Below the pieces are notes generated by a model. The model searched no databases. It saw only the letters and a list, made by a program, of their open reading frames with translations, and was not told the DNA's origin. A DNA stretch of 64,000 nucleotides from Bacteroidia bacterium (GTDB lineage Bacteria > Bacteroidota > Bacteroidia > NS11-12g > UBA955), in contig JAMNXP010000002.1 in assembly GCA_023653095.1 (NCBI GenBank), positions 144,910 to 208,909 of the forward strand, written 5' to 3'. Positions 26,931 to 34,362 of this stretch are shown here, one piece after another. Position numbers and translations under genes: made by a program. How positions within the stretch are numbered: the first letter of the stretch is position 1; the number at the start of each line of letters is the position of its first letter.

Positions 26931-27074
26931 CTTTAGCGCCTTGAAAAAAGGATATTTCTTGAAAGCTTCAACTCCGTATTGAGAGCAGGTGGGTGTATAC
27001 CTACAACTGTTGGGCAAATAGGGCGAAAGTGCTGCTTGATAGAATTTTATGAGCCAAATTGCGAGTCTATTCAT
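26865..27074 (-). CDS. yidD: Membrane protein insertion efficiency factor YidD
   Basis: A 69-residue protein with every YidD hallmark: an amphipathic N-terminal helix ([16 protein letters not shown]), the [10 protein letters not shown] motif and the C-terminal [15 protein letters not shown]. YidD assists YidC-dependent membrane insertion. In most bacteria it follows rnpA on the same strand. Here it is on the opposite strand and overlaps the rnpA 3' end by 66 bp (26865-26930). The rpsF promoter lies immediately upstream in the opposite direction. Confidence 0.93.
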   Translation of the reverse strand: MNRLAIWLIKFYQAALSPYLPNSCRYTPTCSQYGVEAFKKYPFFKALKLTFKRISSCGPWGGSGYDPLP

Positions 27075-27093
27075 TTGAATCTTGTTTTGGGTA

Positions 27094-27124
27094 TTTGATT
27101 TGTTTCTAAAGTTTTGTATCTTTG
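27094..27124 (+). promoter_or_regulatory. Promoter of rpsF-rpsR-rplI
   Basis: TTTG (27094-27097), a 19-nt spacer, then TATCTTTG (27117-27124), a perfect match to the Bacteroidota consensus, 21 nt before the rpsF ATG. Confidence 0.82.
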
Positions 27125-27145
27125 CACCCCCAAAATTAAAGAATT

Positions 27146-27550
27146 ATGAGTTTAAAACAGTATGAAACTGTGATCATTTTAACACCCGTGCTCTCTGAGC
27201 AGCAGATGAAAGATGCTGTGGCTGGCTACAGAGGGTTGATCACAGACAATGGTGGGGAGATCGTCCATGAAGAAAATTGGGGTCTCACCAAATTAGCTTA
27301 TCCCATTGACAAAAAAGGTACGGGTTTTTACCACTTGTTTGAGTTCAAAGCAAGTCCTGAGTTCATCAAAACCTGGGAGTTGACTTTCCGTCGTGACGAG
27401 CGCATTATGCGTTATTTGACTTTGTCGTTAGACAGATGGGCAATTGAATTCAACTTGAAAAAACGCAGCGGTGAAATCAAAAGTTCATCAACCGCTAAGG
27501 AGAAGAAAGCAGCAAACAATGCTGTTGTTGAATTAGATGAAGAAGATTAA
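27146..27550 (+). CDS. rpsF: 30S ribosomal protein bS6
   Basis: A 134-residue bS6 with the ferredoxin-like core ([48 protein letters not shown]). It binds the central domain of 16S rRNA together with bS18. A charged C-terminal extension of about 30 residues follows. First gene of the rpsF-rpsR-rplI operon. It has no Shine-Dalgarno sequence, unlike the next two genes. In Bacteroidota, bS6, bS18 and bS21 form the pocket that hides the anti-SD. Confidence 0.96.
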   Translation: MSLKQYETVIILTPVLSEQQMKDAVAGYRGLITDNGGEIVHEENWGLTKLAYPIDKKGTGFYHLFEFKASPEFIKTWELTFRRDERIMRYLTLSLDRWAIEFNLKKRSGEIKSSSTAKEKKAANNAVVELDEED

Positions 27551-27552
27551 TT

Positions 27553-27559
27553 AGGAGGA
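27553..27559 (+). promoter_or_regulatory. Strong Shine-Dalgarno of rpsR
   Basis: AGGAGGA with an 8-nt spacer to the rpsR ATG. It is notable because few other genes in this window have one. Confidence 0.8.
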
Positions 27560-27567
27560 ACAGTAAA

Positions 27568-27831
27568 ATGAGTAAAGAAACCAATTTCATCTTCAACCAA
27601 ACCCCTCAGGTGGTTCAAAAGAAGAAGTACTGCCGCTTCAAGAAGCACGGTATTAAGCATATTGATTACAAAGACAAAGATTTCTTGTTGAAATTCATCA
27701 ACGAGCAAGGTAAAATTTTACCTCGTCGTATCACAGGAACATCTTTGAAATTCCAACGTAAAATTTCTGTTGCCGTGAAAAGAGCAAGACACTTGTCGTT
27801 ATTGCCTTTCGTAGCTGATGGATTGAAATAA
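27568..27831 (+). CDS. rpsR: 30S ribosomal protein bS18
   Basis: An 87-residue basic protein with the bS18 core [17 protein letters not shown], the [19 protein letters not shown] motif and the C-terminal [12 protein letters not shown]. It pairs with bS6 on the platform of the small subunit. It is encoded 17 nt after rpsF and is preceded by a strong SD sequence. Confidence 0.97.
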   Translation: MSKETNFIFNQTPQVVQKKKYCRFKKHGIKHIDYKDKDFLLKFINEQGKILPRRITGTSLKFQRKISVAVKRARHLSLLPFVADGLK

Positions 27832-27832
27832 A

Positions 27833-27839
27833 AAGGAGG
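27833..27839 (+). promoter_or_regulatory. Strong Shine-Dalgarno of rplI
   Basis: AAGGAGG with a 6-nt spacer to the rplI ATG at 27846. The match begins 2 nt after the rpsR stop codon. Confidence 0.8.
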
Positions 27840-27845
27840 CCTACC

Positions 27846-28286
27846 ATGAAAGTAATATTGAAAGAAGACATTAAAAACTTAGGGTACAAGGATGATGTTG
27901 TGACGGTTAAAGACGGTTACGGTAGAAATTTCTTGATTCCACAAGGTAAGGCTAAGTTAGCAAGTGAAAGCGCTTTGAAAATGTTGGCAGAAGATCTTCG
28001 CCAACGTGAATTCAAGCTTGACAAAATCAAAAAAGATGCTGATGCAATGGCAGAGAAATTGAACGGTGCAACCGTTACCGTTTCTACCAAAGCTGGAGCT
28101 AGCGGTAAAATCTTTGGTTCTGTTACCAGCCTTCAAGTTGCTAATGTATTGAAAGAGAAAGGTTTTGACGTTGATCGTCGTAAGATTGTTCTTGATGATA
28201 TCAAGGCAATTGGAACCTACTCTGCGGTTGTGAACCTATTCAAAGACATCAGTGCTACCATCACAGTTGATGTAGTGACTGAATAA
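27846..28286 (+). CDS. rplI: 50S ribosomal protein bL9
   Basis: A 146-residue protein with the N-terminal bL9 signature (MKVILKEDIKNLGYKDDVVTVKDGYGRNFLIPQGKA), a connecting helix and the C-terminal globular domain (KIFGSVTSLQVANVL). It binds domain V of 23S rRNA near the L1 stalk. Last gene of the operon. A strong intrinsic terminator follows. Confidence 0.97.
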   Translation: MKVILKEDIKNLGYKDDVVTVKDGYGRNFLIPQGKAKLASESALKMLAEDLRQREFKLDKIKKDADAMAEKLNGATVTVSTKAGASGKIFGSVTSLQVANVLKEKGFDVDRRKIVLDDIKAIGTYSAVVNLFKDISATITVDVVTE

Positions 28287-28310
28287 TTGTTTGGTTATTG
28301 TTGTTGTGAA

Positions 28311-28343
28311 ATGGCTGAGGAATATCCTCAGCCATTTTTTTTT
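28311..28343 (+). terminator. Rho-independent terminator after rplI
   Basis: A perfect 11-bp stem, ATGGCTGAGGA (28311-28321) with TCCTCAGCCAT (28325-28335), with loop ATA and a run of eight T (28336-28343). Confidence 0.92.
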
Positions 28344-28346
28344 GTT

Positions 28347-28354
28347 TAACTTTG
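28347..28354 (+). promoter_or_regulatory. -7 element for the MMPL gene, abutting the terminator
   Basis: A perfect TAACTTTG lies only 7 nt before the ATG at 28362, so the transcript is probably leaderless. The expected -33 position falls inside the rplI terminator hairpin and no TTTG is seen there. Confidence 0.5.
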
Positions 28355-28361
28355 TCGATCA

Positions 28362-30731
28362 ATGATCTGGACTCGTATTGCCACCACCATATTAAAAAAT
28401 AGAACCTCATTTGTTATTGGTATACTCGCTTTCATGAGCGTGATGGGATATTTTGCCACTAAAGTTGACTTGGAATACACCATGAATCGCTTGGTGCCCG
28501 CTGATGATCCAGATGTCGCAGTTTATGAAGCGTTTAAAAAACAATATGGTGAAGATGGCAACAAAGTAATTATTGCACTTGAAACACCAGACCTTTTTAA
28601 ACTTGATTTTTATAATAAACTCAGATTAACCTGCGATACCATCTCTAAATTACCTGGTGTTAGTAATATCATTTCTCCTACTCATGTGTTTCACTTGGCC
28701 TTAGAAACAGGTATTGATTCAGCAGAGTCTTTAAAGATGCATAGACTTCTTGATCGCGCTCCAGTTGACCAAGAAGAATTGGATTCAATTGGAGAGGTTT
28801 TTCAGTCATTGAAGTTTTATGAAGGCCTACTTTATAATCCTGAAACAAAGGTTTCTTTGGTTGCTATATCTATTGTGGATTCTATCATGAATACCCCCAG
28901 GAGAATTGAACTGATTAAAAAAGCACAAAAACACCTCAATAATTTAGAATCTTCCATAGACAGAGAAGTGCATATCAGTGGACTTCCATTTGTAAGATTT
29001 AAGAATGCCACTACGGTTAAAGATGAAATTCTACTGTTTACGTTTGTTGCTTTTTTGGTCACTGCAATTCTGATTTTTATCTTATTTAGAAGCCTTTCAA
29101 CTTTATTGATTTCATTGCTATTCATTCTTTTTGGAGTGGTTGTCATGTTGGGGTTGATGGGTGTTTTTGGATATAAGATTAACGTATTAACTGGCACATT
29201 GCCACCACTTTTAGTAGTTGTGGGAGTTCAGAATACCATTTATATCATCAACCAATATCACGAACAATATCGAAGGCATAAAAATCAAGCCAAGGCCTTA
29301 ATGAGAATTGTTTCACACACGGCAGTGGCAAATTTCCTGATTAATTTTACTACTGCTGTTGGATTTGGAACGTTCTATTTTACCAATACCGTTATTTTAG
29401 AACAATTTGGAACTATTGCGTTCATTACCATCAACATAGTTTTTATTTTAAATATTGTTGGACTACCCATTCTGCTTTCTTATTTGCCAACACCTAGCGT
29501 AAAACAAACTCAGCATCTTGAGAATAAGAAGATTTCTAATTTCTTGAATTGGGTTCAGAAGTTGGTATTCAATCGCAAGAGAAGAATATTCTATTGGTTC
29601 TCTGTTTTATCAATCCTCGGTACAGTTTTTTTAGTGCGTTTGAGACCACTTGCTTTTATGGTAGATGATATTCCTCATGATTCTAAGATGTACCAAGATT
29701 TGGAATTTATTCAGAATAATTTCCATGGCGCCATGCCCTATGAGATTATTGTGACTTCCTATGAAGAGGGCGCAGTTGCATCTGTTCCCATGTTGAGTAA
29801 AGGTCGTAAACTTCAGCGCGCATTGAAAGATTATCCCGAATTATCTAAACCTATGTCGGTGGTGGAGTTGATTTCTGCTGCCAACCAAGCGGCCAATGAG
29901 AATGACCCTCGATATTACCGAATTCCCTCTAGTATGGACTTTGCAGATTTGATCTTAAAATTTCCTCAGCAAGAAGGTAAATCCAAAAATTCAGGGTTGT
30001 TGAAAGGTCTTGTTGATAGCACTTTTACCCAGATGCGTATAAGTTATCAGATGAAAGACTTGGGTTCTGTTCGAATGGATTCATTGAATACAGCTATTAC
30101 TAAAATTGCCAACGATATTTTCCCATCCGAAGAATACAGTGTGAAAATTACAGGTACTACACCGGTTTTCCTTAAGGGTAACCAATACTTGTTTTCTTCT
30201 TTATTGAAATCTACTTTTTGGGGACTATTAATCATATCCTTGACGATGAGTTTCTTGTTCCCGAGTTGGCGAATGGTCATCATTGCCATAATACCCAATT
30301 TTGTTCCCTTGTTAATAACAGCAGGTACAATGGGATATTTAGGTGTGCCACTAAAGCCAAGTACCATTTTGATCTTCAGTATTTCTTTTGGAATAACCGT
30401 CGATTCTACCATTCACTTTGTGACTACTTTTAGGCGCGAAATCATCACTCATGGTAAAAGAGTGAGAGAGGCCTTACATGAAACCATAAGTGAAGTAGGT
30501 GTAAGTATGATTTATTCGGGAATTGCAGTTTGTTCTGGATTCGGTATTTTCATGTTCTCGGAATTCCAAGGAACACAATCTTTGGGCTGGTTGACAGGAT
30601 TGACAATTTTAGGTGGCTTAGCAACGAATTTGTTGTTATTGCCAGCCCTTATATTAGCCTTCGAAAAGTTCATCAATCCTAAAGTAGAACTAAAAGAAAC
30701 CCTACTTGACCTCCCCGAAGAAGAAGATTGA
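28362..30731 (+). CDS. RND/MMPL superfamily exporter
   Basis: A 789-residue inner-membrane protein built as two repeats, each with one helix, a periplasmic domain, then five more helices (about 12 in all). The helices after residue 225 and after 610 have SSD/MMPL character (LLISLLFILFGVVVMLGLMG; GITVDSTIHFVTTFRRE). The acidic residue in GITVDSTIHF is the likely proton-relay site of this family. Relatives export lipids, hopanoids or other hydrophobic compounds. The substrate here is unknown. The stop is 2 nt from that of the convergent LuxE-like gene. Confidence 0.85.
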   Translation: MIWTRIATTILKNRTSFVIGILAFMSVMGYFATKVDLEYTMNRLVPADDPDVAVYEAFKKQYGEDGNKVIIALETPDLFKLDFYNKLRLTCDTISKLPGVSNIISPTHVFHLALETGIDSAESLKMHRLLDRAPVDQEELDSIGEVFQSLKFYEGLLYNPETKVSLVAISIVDSIMNTPRRIELIKKAQKHLNNLESSIDREVHISGLPFVRFKNATTVKDEILLFTFVAFLVTAILIFILFRSLSTLLISLLFILFGVVVMLGLMGVFGYKINVLTGTLPPLLVVVGVQNTIYIINQYHEQYRRHKNQAKALMRIVSHTAVANFLINFTTAVGFGTFYFTNTVILEQFGTIAFITINIVFILNIVGLPILLSYLPTPSVKQTQHLENKKISNFLNWVQKLVFNRKRRIFYWFSVLSILGTVFLVRLRPLAFMVDDIPHDSKMYQDLEFIQNNFHGAMPYEIIVTSYEEGAVASVPMLSKGRKLQRALKDYPELSKPMSVVELISAANQAANENDPRYYRIPSSMDFADLILKFPQQEGKSKNSGLLKGLVDSTFTQMRISYQMKDLGSVRMDSLNTAITKIANDIFPSEEYSVKITGTTPVFLKGNQYLFSSLLKSTFWGLLIISLTMSFLFPSWRMVIIAIIPNFVPLLITAGTMGYLGVPLKPSTILIFSISFGITVDSTIHFVTTFRREIITHGKRVREALHETISEVGVSMIYSGIAVCSGFGIFMFSEFQGTQSLGWLTGLTILGGLATNLLLLPALILAFEKFINPKVELKETLLDLPEEED

Positions 30732-30733
30732 AA

Positions 30734-31744
30734 TTATTGAATCATTAAATTGCAACCTCTGATATCGGAGTAATCTAGCCTACCTAACACTTCAAAGCTT
30801 CCGTCAGGGTGAAGTTTTCCTAAGTCATCGGTGGAAATGAAACTGCAACTGTGATAATTGAATAAGTCAATCACACAGATTCGGCCTGTTTTACCTATTG
30901 GCATGAAGTTTTTAGGGTCTGATGGATCTTGAATCAGGATTTTCATCCAAGGCGGAGTGAGAAATCTTCCCCCAGAAAGACTGTAAGCTTGAGACGTCAA
31001 CTCTGTCATGCCGTATTCACTCCAAATTGGGTCAACACCTAAGCGTGTGCTGAGAATTTGGTGGAGTTCGTCGCGGGTCAACTCTTTCCCTCTGCCTTTC
31101 ATGCCACCCGTTTCTAGAATATTTACATTAGTCAACGGTTTTTTCAACATTTCAGTGAGTTGGAGCAGGGCAAAGGTCACACCTACAATCAATACCTGCT
31201 TTCCTGTTGCAGTGTGATTGTATAGGTCAATCAAGAATTGATCTATGTTTTGATTATAAAACGCACCTTCAGATATGCCACAAATTTGCTCATCCAAAAA
31301 TCCTTTTACCATGTTAATCAATCCAGAATCAGAACGATCTAAATAGGAGGGCAAAAGCGCCATGAGTACATCAAAGGTGCGATCTTGCATGGCGAGTTTA
31401 AATCCATTTAGATAAGAATTTTGATAGTCGGAGGCTTTATGAATGTGGTGTTTGGAAGAAAATCCTTGCTGTGTGGTACCACTTGAACTAAAAATAAGTT
31501 CGTGATTGGAAAAGCAACTGATGGTGTGGGTTTTGAATTGTGCGATAGGGAGAAAGGGAAGTTGATCCAAGAGTTTAACGTTTTTCACCGTGCGTTCGTC
31601 GATGCCGTAAAATATTTTACTCCATTGAGCGTAGACAGGATTGTTGGCTAACTGAAATTCAAAAATTTCCAAAGCCAAACCCTTAAATTTGTCTTCTTCT
31701 ACTTTGAGAATTCTATCGGCTATATCACTTTCAAAATTGTGCAT
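30734..31744 (-). CDS. LuxE-family acyl-protein synthetase-like ligase
   Basis: A 336-residue protein of the LuxE family (acyl-protein synthetase, ANL superfamily relative). Motifs include LIFSSSGTTQQGFSSKHHIH (phosphate-binding loop), ETGGMKGRGKELTR, SEYGMTELTSQAYS (adenylation motif) and STDDLGKLHPDGSFEVLGRLDYSDIRG. LuxE activates fatty acids for a luciferase-linked reductase. No luxAB or luxC is nearby, and Bacteroidota homologues probably activate an unknown acyl or aryl acid. The first ATG is at 31744, sharing a CATG palindrome with the divergent lipoprotein ATG. The longer frame starts with TTG. Confidence 0.8.
   Translation of the reverse strand: MHNFESDIADRILKVEEDKFKGLALEIFEFQLANNPVYAQWSKIFYGIDERTVKNVKLLDQLPFLPIAQFKTHTISCFSNHELIFSSSGTTQQGFSSKHHIHKASDYQNSYLNGFKLAMQDRTFDVLMALLPSYLDRSDSGLINMVKGFLDEQICGISEGAFYNQNIDQFLIDLYNHTATGKQVLIVGVTFALLQLTEMLKKPLTNVNILETGGMKGRGKELTRDELHQILSTRLGVDPIWSEYGMTELTSQAYSLSGGRFLTPPWMKILIQDPSDPKNFMPIGKTGRICVIDLFNYHSCSFISTDDLGKLHPDGSFEVLGRLDYSDIRGCNLMIQ
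31684..31691 (+). promoter_or_regulatory. -7 element for the lipoprotein gene, inside the LuxE-like CDS
   Basis: A perfect TAAATTTG. No clear -33 element is present. Transcription would start near 31697, before the first in-frame TTG/ATG options of the lipoprotein gene. Confidence 0.4.
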
Positions 31745-32249
31745 GGTTGTATTGGCGCTGCAAATTTTTGCATGTTCCGATGACAAAGGTACAACGAATC
31801 AGGCACCCAAATTGTCTCTGCTTGATTTTGAAGTGGTAAGAAATGAGTTAAAGAATTACGATAGTTTACTATTACTGAAGGTACGGTATGTTGATGAAAA
31901 TGGAGATCTTGGACTGAAGGAGTCTGATACATTTGGTTCTTTTAAATATGGGGAACCGCATTTCAACAACTTGTTGTGTTATTGGTATGTTAAGAAAGCG
32001 GGTAATTGGGTGAGGCCCCTGAACCCATTTTCGAATCCAATAGACTCGTTGAACTTCAATGAACGATTGCCCTATTTAACCCCCGAAGGCAGGAATAAAA
32101 GGCTAGAAGGGGAAATTACACTTCGCATTCCTGCGAGGCCATTAGGGTTGAAATATGACACAGTCAAGATGCAAGTTTGGATGTTAGATAGGTCTTTAAA
32201 TAAAAGTAACACAATAGAAACCAAAGAATTCTATATTAAACACCCTTGA
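31743..32249 (+). CDS. Lipoprotein of unknown function
   Basis: From the first ATG (31743) the product begins MVVLALQIFACSDDKG, with a lipobox IFAC followed by a typical D/K-rich linker. This gives a very short signal peptide with no basic residue, so a TTG start at 31704 (MRILSAISLSK...) or 31689 may be the real one. The mature part of about 155 residues has beta-sandwich-like features (LDFEVVRNELKNYDSLLLLKVRYVDENGDLGL). Genes of this type occur widely in Bacteroidota with no known function. It is head-to-head with the LuxE-like gene and 59 nt upstream of the first OmpH gene. Confidence 0.65.
   Translation: MVVLALQIFACSDDKGTTNQAPKLSLLDFEVVRNELKNYDSLLLLKVRYVDENGDLGLKESDTFGSFKYGEPHFNNLLCYWYVKKAGNWVRPLNPFSNPIDSLNFNERLPYLTPEGRNKRLEGEITLRIPARPLGLKYDTVKMQVWMLDRSLNKSNTIETKEFYIKHP
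31784..31791 (-). promoter_or_regulatory. -7 element for the LuxE-like gene, inside the lipoprotein CDS
   Basis: On the minus strand TACCTTTG, a perfect TAnnTTTG, with a TTTG 16 nt upstream. The LuxE-like ATG lies 39 nt downstream. Confidence 0.5.
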
Positions 32250-32273
32250 ATTGGGATAAAATCAATAATTTCG
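32246..32273 (+). promoter_or_regulatory. Possible promoter of the ompH pair
   Basis: TTG (32246-32248), a 17-nt spacer, then TAATTTCG (32266-32273), one mismatch from TAnnTTTG. The ompH start is 36 nt downstream. Confidence 0.4.
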
Positions 32274-32308
32274 CACAATATAAATCAACCGCCCAGAGTT
32301 ATCCATAG

Positions 32309-32866
32309 ATGAATTTCAAGAAAGTAAGTTTAGTCGTAGCCGCAATGGCCATTTCATCCATCTCTTGGGCGCAACGTACTTCATTGGCGTATATAGATTC
32401 TGACTATATTTTGGGAAGAATGCCAGAATATCAATCTGCTCAACAAGAGTTGAATGATAAGGCTGCTGAGTGGGAACTTGAAGCCGTAAAAAAAGAAAGT
32501 GCACTGACACAGTTGCAAAAAGATTTTGCTGCCGAAGAAATTTTATTGACCTCTGAACAACGTAAACAGAAAAAACAAGCCATTGCAGACTTAGAAAAGG
32601 AGTTGATGGACTTTAGACAGGAAAAATTCGGAACCGATGGTGAGCTATTCAAGAAGAGAGTTCAATTGGTTAAACCCATACAAGATAAATTATTTGACGC
32701 AGTACAAAAGGTGGCAAAACAAGAAGGATTAGACTATGTTTTTGACAAGGCATCAGGTGTTCAAATGCTCTATGCTAATCCCAAATACGATAAAACATTT
32801 GAAGTAATGGAAGAATTAGGAATTCCCTTAACTGAAAATGAAACCCAAAAAACGAATAAACCATAA
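32309..32866 (+). CDS. OmpH/Skp-family periplasmic chaperone (first copy)
   Basis: A 185-residue secreted protein with a signal peptide (about 1-21, ending SWAQ), a short beta-strand (RTSLAYIDSDYILGRMPEYQSAQQEL), long antiparallel helices rich in Lys, Glu and Gln (about 45-125), and a return segment (LDYVFDKASGVQMLYANPKYD). This is the jellyfish-like Skp architecture, which shields unfolded outer-membrane proteins in the periplasm. A second OmpH gene follows after 12 nt. Tandem OmpH genes are common in Bacteroidota. Confidence 0.9.
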   Translation: MNFKKVSLVVAAMAISSISWAQRTSLAYIDSDYILGRMPEYQSAQQELNDKAAEWELEAVKKESALTQLQKDFAAEEILLTSEQRKQKKQAIADLEKELMDFRQEKFGTDGELFKKRVQLVKPIQDKLFDAVQKVAKQEGLDYVFDKASGVQMLYANPKYDKTFEVMEELGIPLTENETQKTNKP

Positions 32867-32878
32867 AATTAAGTATAC

Positions 32879-33388
32879 ATGAAAAAAGTTCTATTCTTAG
32901 TCGCTCTATTTTTTGTAGGAAATGCGGCTTTTGCTCAAACTCAGAAAATTGCCTTTGTTAACATTCAAGCGATTGTTGATACTTTACCTGCTAGGGATTC
33001 AGTTGATATGAAATTGGCTATGATGGCACAAGAATATGAAGGTGCAATCAAGAATTTACAAGCTGAAATTCAAGCAAAAGAGCAAGAATATCAAGCAAAA
33101 GCAGCTTCTGGTGCTTCAAAAGCTACCTTGGAGTTGATTCAAAAAAGTTATGAGCGTTTGATGCAAGATTATCAAGAAACTCAACAAACAGCGCAACGTG
33201 ATTTACAGGCTCAACAAGCAAATTTATACAAGCCTTTGATTGAAAAAATCAAAGTAGCTGCTGGTAATGTTGCAAAAGCAAAGGGCTATTCACACGTCAT
33301 CAATAACGCTGGAGAATTGGTATTGTGGTCAGCAAATGACAAAGACGATATCACGGGAGCGGTCATTGATAGCTTATTGAAAAAGTAA
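32879..33388 (+). CDS. OmpH/Skp-family periplasmic chaperone (second copy)
   Basis: A 169-residue paralogue of the preceding gene. Signal peptide about 1-19 (ending AFAQ), strand KIAFVNIQAIVDTLPARDSVD, a long Ala/Gln/Glu-rich coiled coil (about 50-115) and the return strand YSHVINNAGELVLWSANDKDD. It is co-transcribed with the first copy. The two may form mixed trimers. A tRNA-like gene begins 31 nt after its stop. Confidence 0.9.
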   Translation: MKKVLFLVALFFVGNAAFAQTQKIAFVNIQAIVDTLPARDSVDMKLAMMAQEYEGAIKNLQAEIQAKEQEYQAKAASGASKATLELIQKSYERLMQDYQETQQTAQRDLQAQQANLYKPLIEKIKVAAGNVAKAKGYSHVINNAGELVLWSANDKDDITGAVIDSLLKK

Positions 33389-33418
33389 TTTTTTCGTGCG
33401 ACCTTTGGTTGCATGGTT

Positions 33419-33500
33419 GCCCAGGTGGTGAAATTGGTAAACACCCCGTCTGTTGATGGAAAAGACGAAAGTCTTGCAGGTTCGAATCCTGTCTTGGGAA
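33419..33500 (+). tRNA. tRNA-Leu-like gene with truncated anticodon loop
   Basis: An 82-nt sequence beginning GCCCAGGTGGTGAAATTGG folds as a class II (leucine-type) tRNA. The acceptor stem is 33419-33425 with 33493-33499 (six pairs plus a G1/A72 mismatch). The D stem GTG/CAC is normal. A long variable arm (33462-33466 and 33471-33475, AAGAC-GAAA-GTCTT) and a good T arm (33476-33492, TTCGAAT loop) are present. The only 5-bp anticodon stem (33446-33450 CCGTC with 33455-33459 GATGG) closes a 4-nt loop, TGTT, instead of 7 nt, so there is no readable anticodon. CCA is not encoded. A weak TTG-N20-GACCTTTG promoter lies at 33377-33407. It may be a pseudo-tRNA or a non-decoding RNA. Confidence 0.7.
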
Positions 33501-33531
33501 CTAGTTTGTTTTATTCAATTCCGTTATTTCC

Positions 33532-34362
33532 ATGTCTAAAATAGGTGTCTTTGATAGCGGATATGGTGGACTTACCATTCTCAAGGAGCTAAAATTAGCT
33601 CTGCCTCAATTTGATTTTGTGTATTTGGGAGATAATGCTCGTGCTCCCTACGGCGATAGGTCGTTTGATGTTGTTCATGAATACACTTGGCAGTGCGTGA
33701 AATGGTTGTTTGAAAAAGACTGTGATTTGGTGATATTGGCTTGCAACACCGCGTCAGCCAAAGCTTTAAGGGCCATCCAGCAAACGGATTTACCTGCTTA
33801 TAATTTGAATGCTTCAAAACCAAAACGCGTATTGGGTGTCATTCGTCCCACCACCGAAATAGTAGGAAATATCACCAAAACAAACAAGATTGGAATTGTA
33901 GGTACTCTTGGTACGGTTAAATCTGAATCGTACGTTATTGAGATTGAAAAGTTTTTCCCTCAGGTTAAGGTTTATCAAGAGGCATGTCCTATTTGGGTGC
34001 ATCTCATTGAAAATGAACTTTTGGGACTAGATGGAACGGATTTTTTTGTAAAATACCATCTGGATAGATTGTTTGCTCAAGATTCAGAAATTGATACTTT
34101 GATACTCGCTTGCACTCATTATCCGTTACTTCTTGATTCCATTGAAAAGGTAGTTCCAAGTCAAGTTAAAGTGATGGCACAAGGAGAAATTATTGCTTTA
34201 AGTCTTGCAAATTATTTAGAACGACATCCAGATTTCACAGGCAATTTAAGTCAAAATTCAACGGTTCAGTTTTACACTTCGGAGGTGTACAAAAACTTCA
34301 ATGCTTTGGCAACCGTTTTTTACGGCTCAACGGTTGTGTCAAAACATGCCGATATTGCATAA
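33532..34362 (+). CDS. murI: Glutamate racemase
   Basis: Makes D-glutamate for peptidoglycan. The two catalytic cysteines are C71 (LACNTASA) and C194 (LACTHYPLL), and the N-terminal GVFDSGYGGL carries the conserved D8-S9. Length is 276 residues. It starts 32 nt after the tRNA-like gene and its stop codon directly abuts the uvrC start, so ompH, tRNA-like, murI and uvrC could share a transcript. Confidence 0.96.
   Translation: MSKIGVFDSGYGGLTILKELKLALPQFDFVYLGDNARAPYGDRSFDVVHEYTWQCVKWLFEKDCDLVILACNTASAKALRAIQQTDLPAYNLNASKPKRVLGVIRPTTEIVGNITKTNKIGIVGTLGTVKSESYVIEIEKFFPQVKVYQEACPIWVHLIENELLGLDGTDFFVKYHLDRLFAQDSEIDTLILACTHYPLLLDSIEKVVPSQVKVMAQGEIIALSLANYLERHPDFTGNLSQNSTVQFYTSEVYKNFNALATVFYGSTVVSKHADIA

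Noticed and set aside
30734-33388. Bioluminescence (lux) locus
   Set aside because: Only a LuxE-like gene is present; the neighbours are an exporter, a lipoprotein and chaperones, with no luciferase.
33419-33500. Ordinary tRNA with anticodon TTG (Gln) or GTT (Asn)
   Set aside because: Both placements of a 7-nt loop break most of the anticodon stem (only one or two pairs remain), and the long variable arm is leucine-type, so no standard assignment was made.
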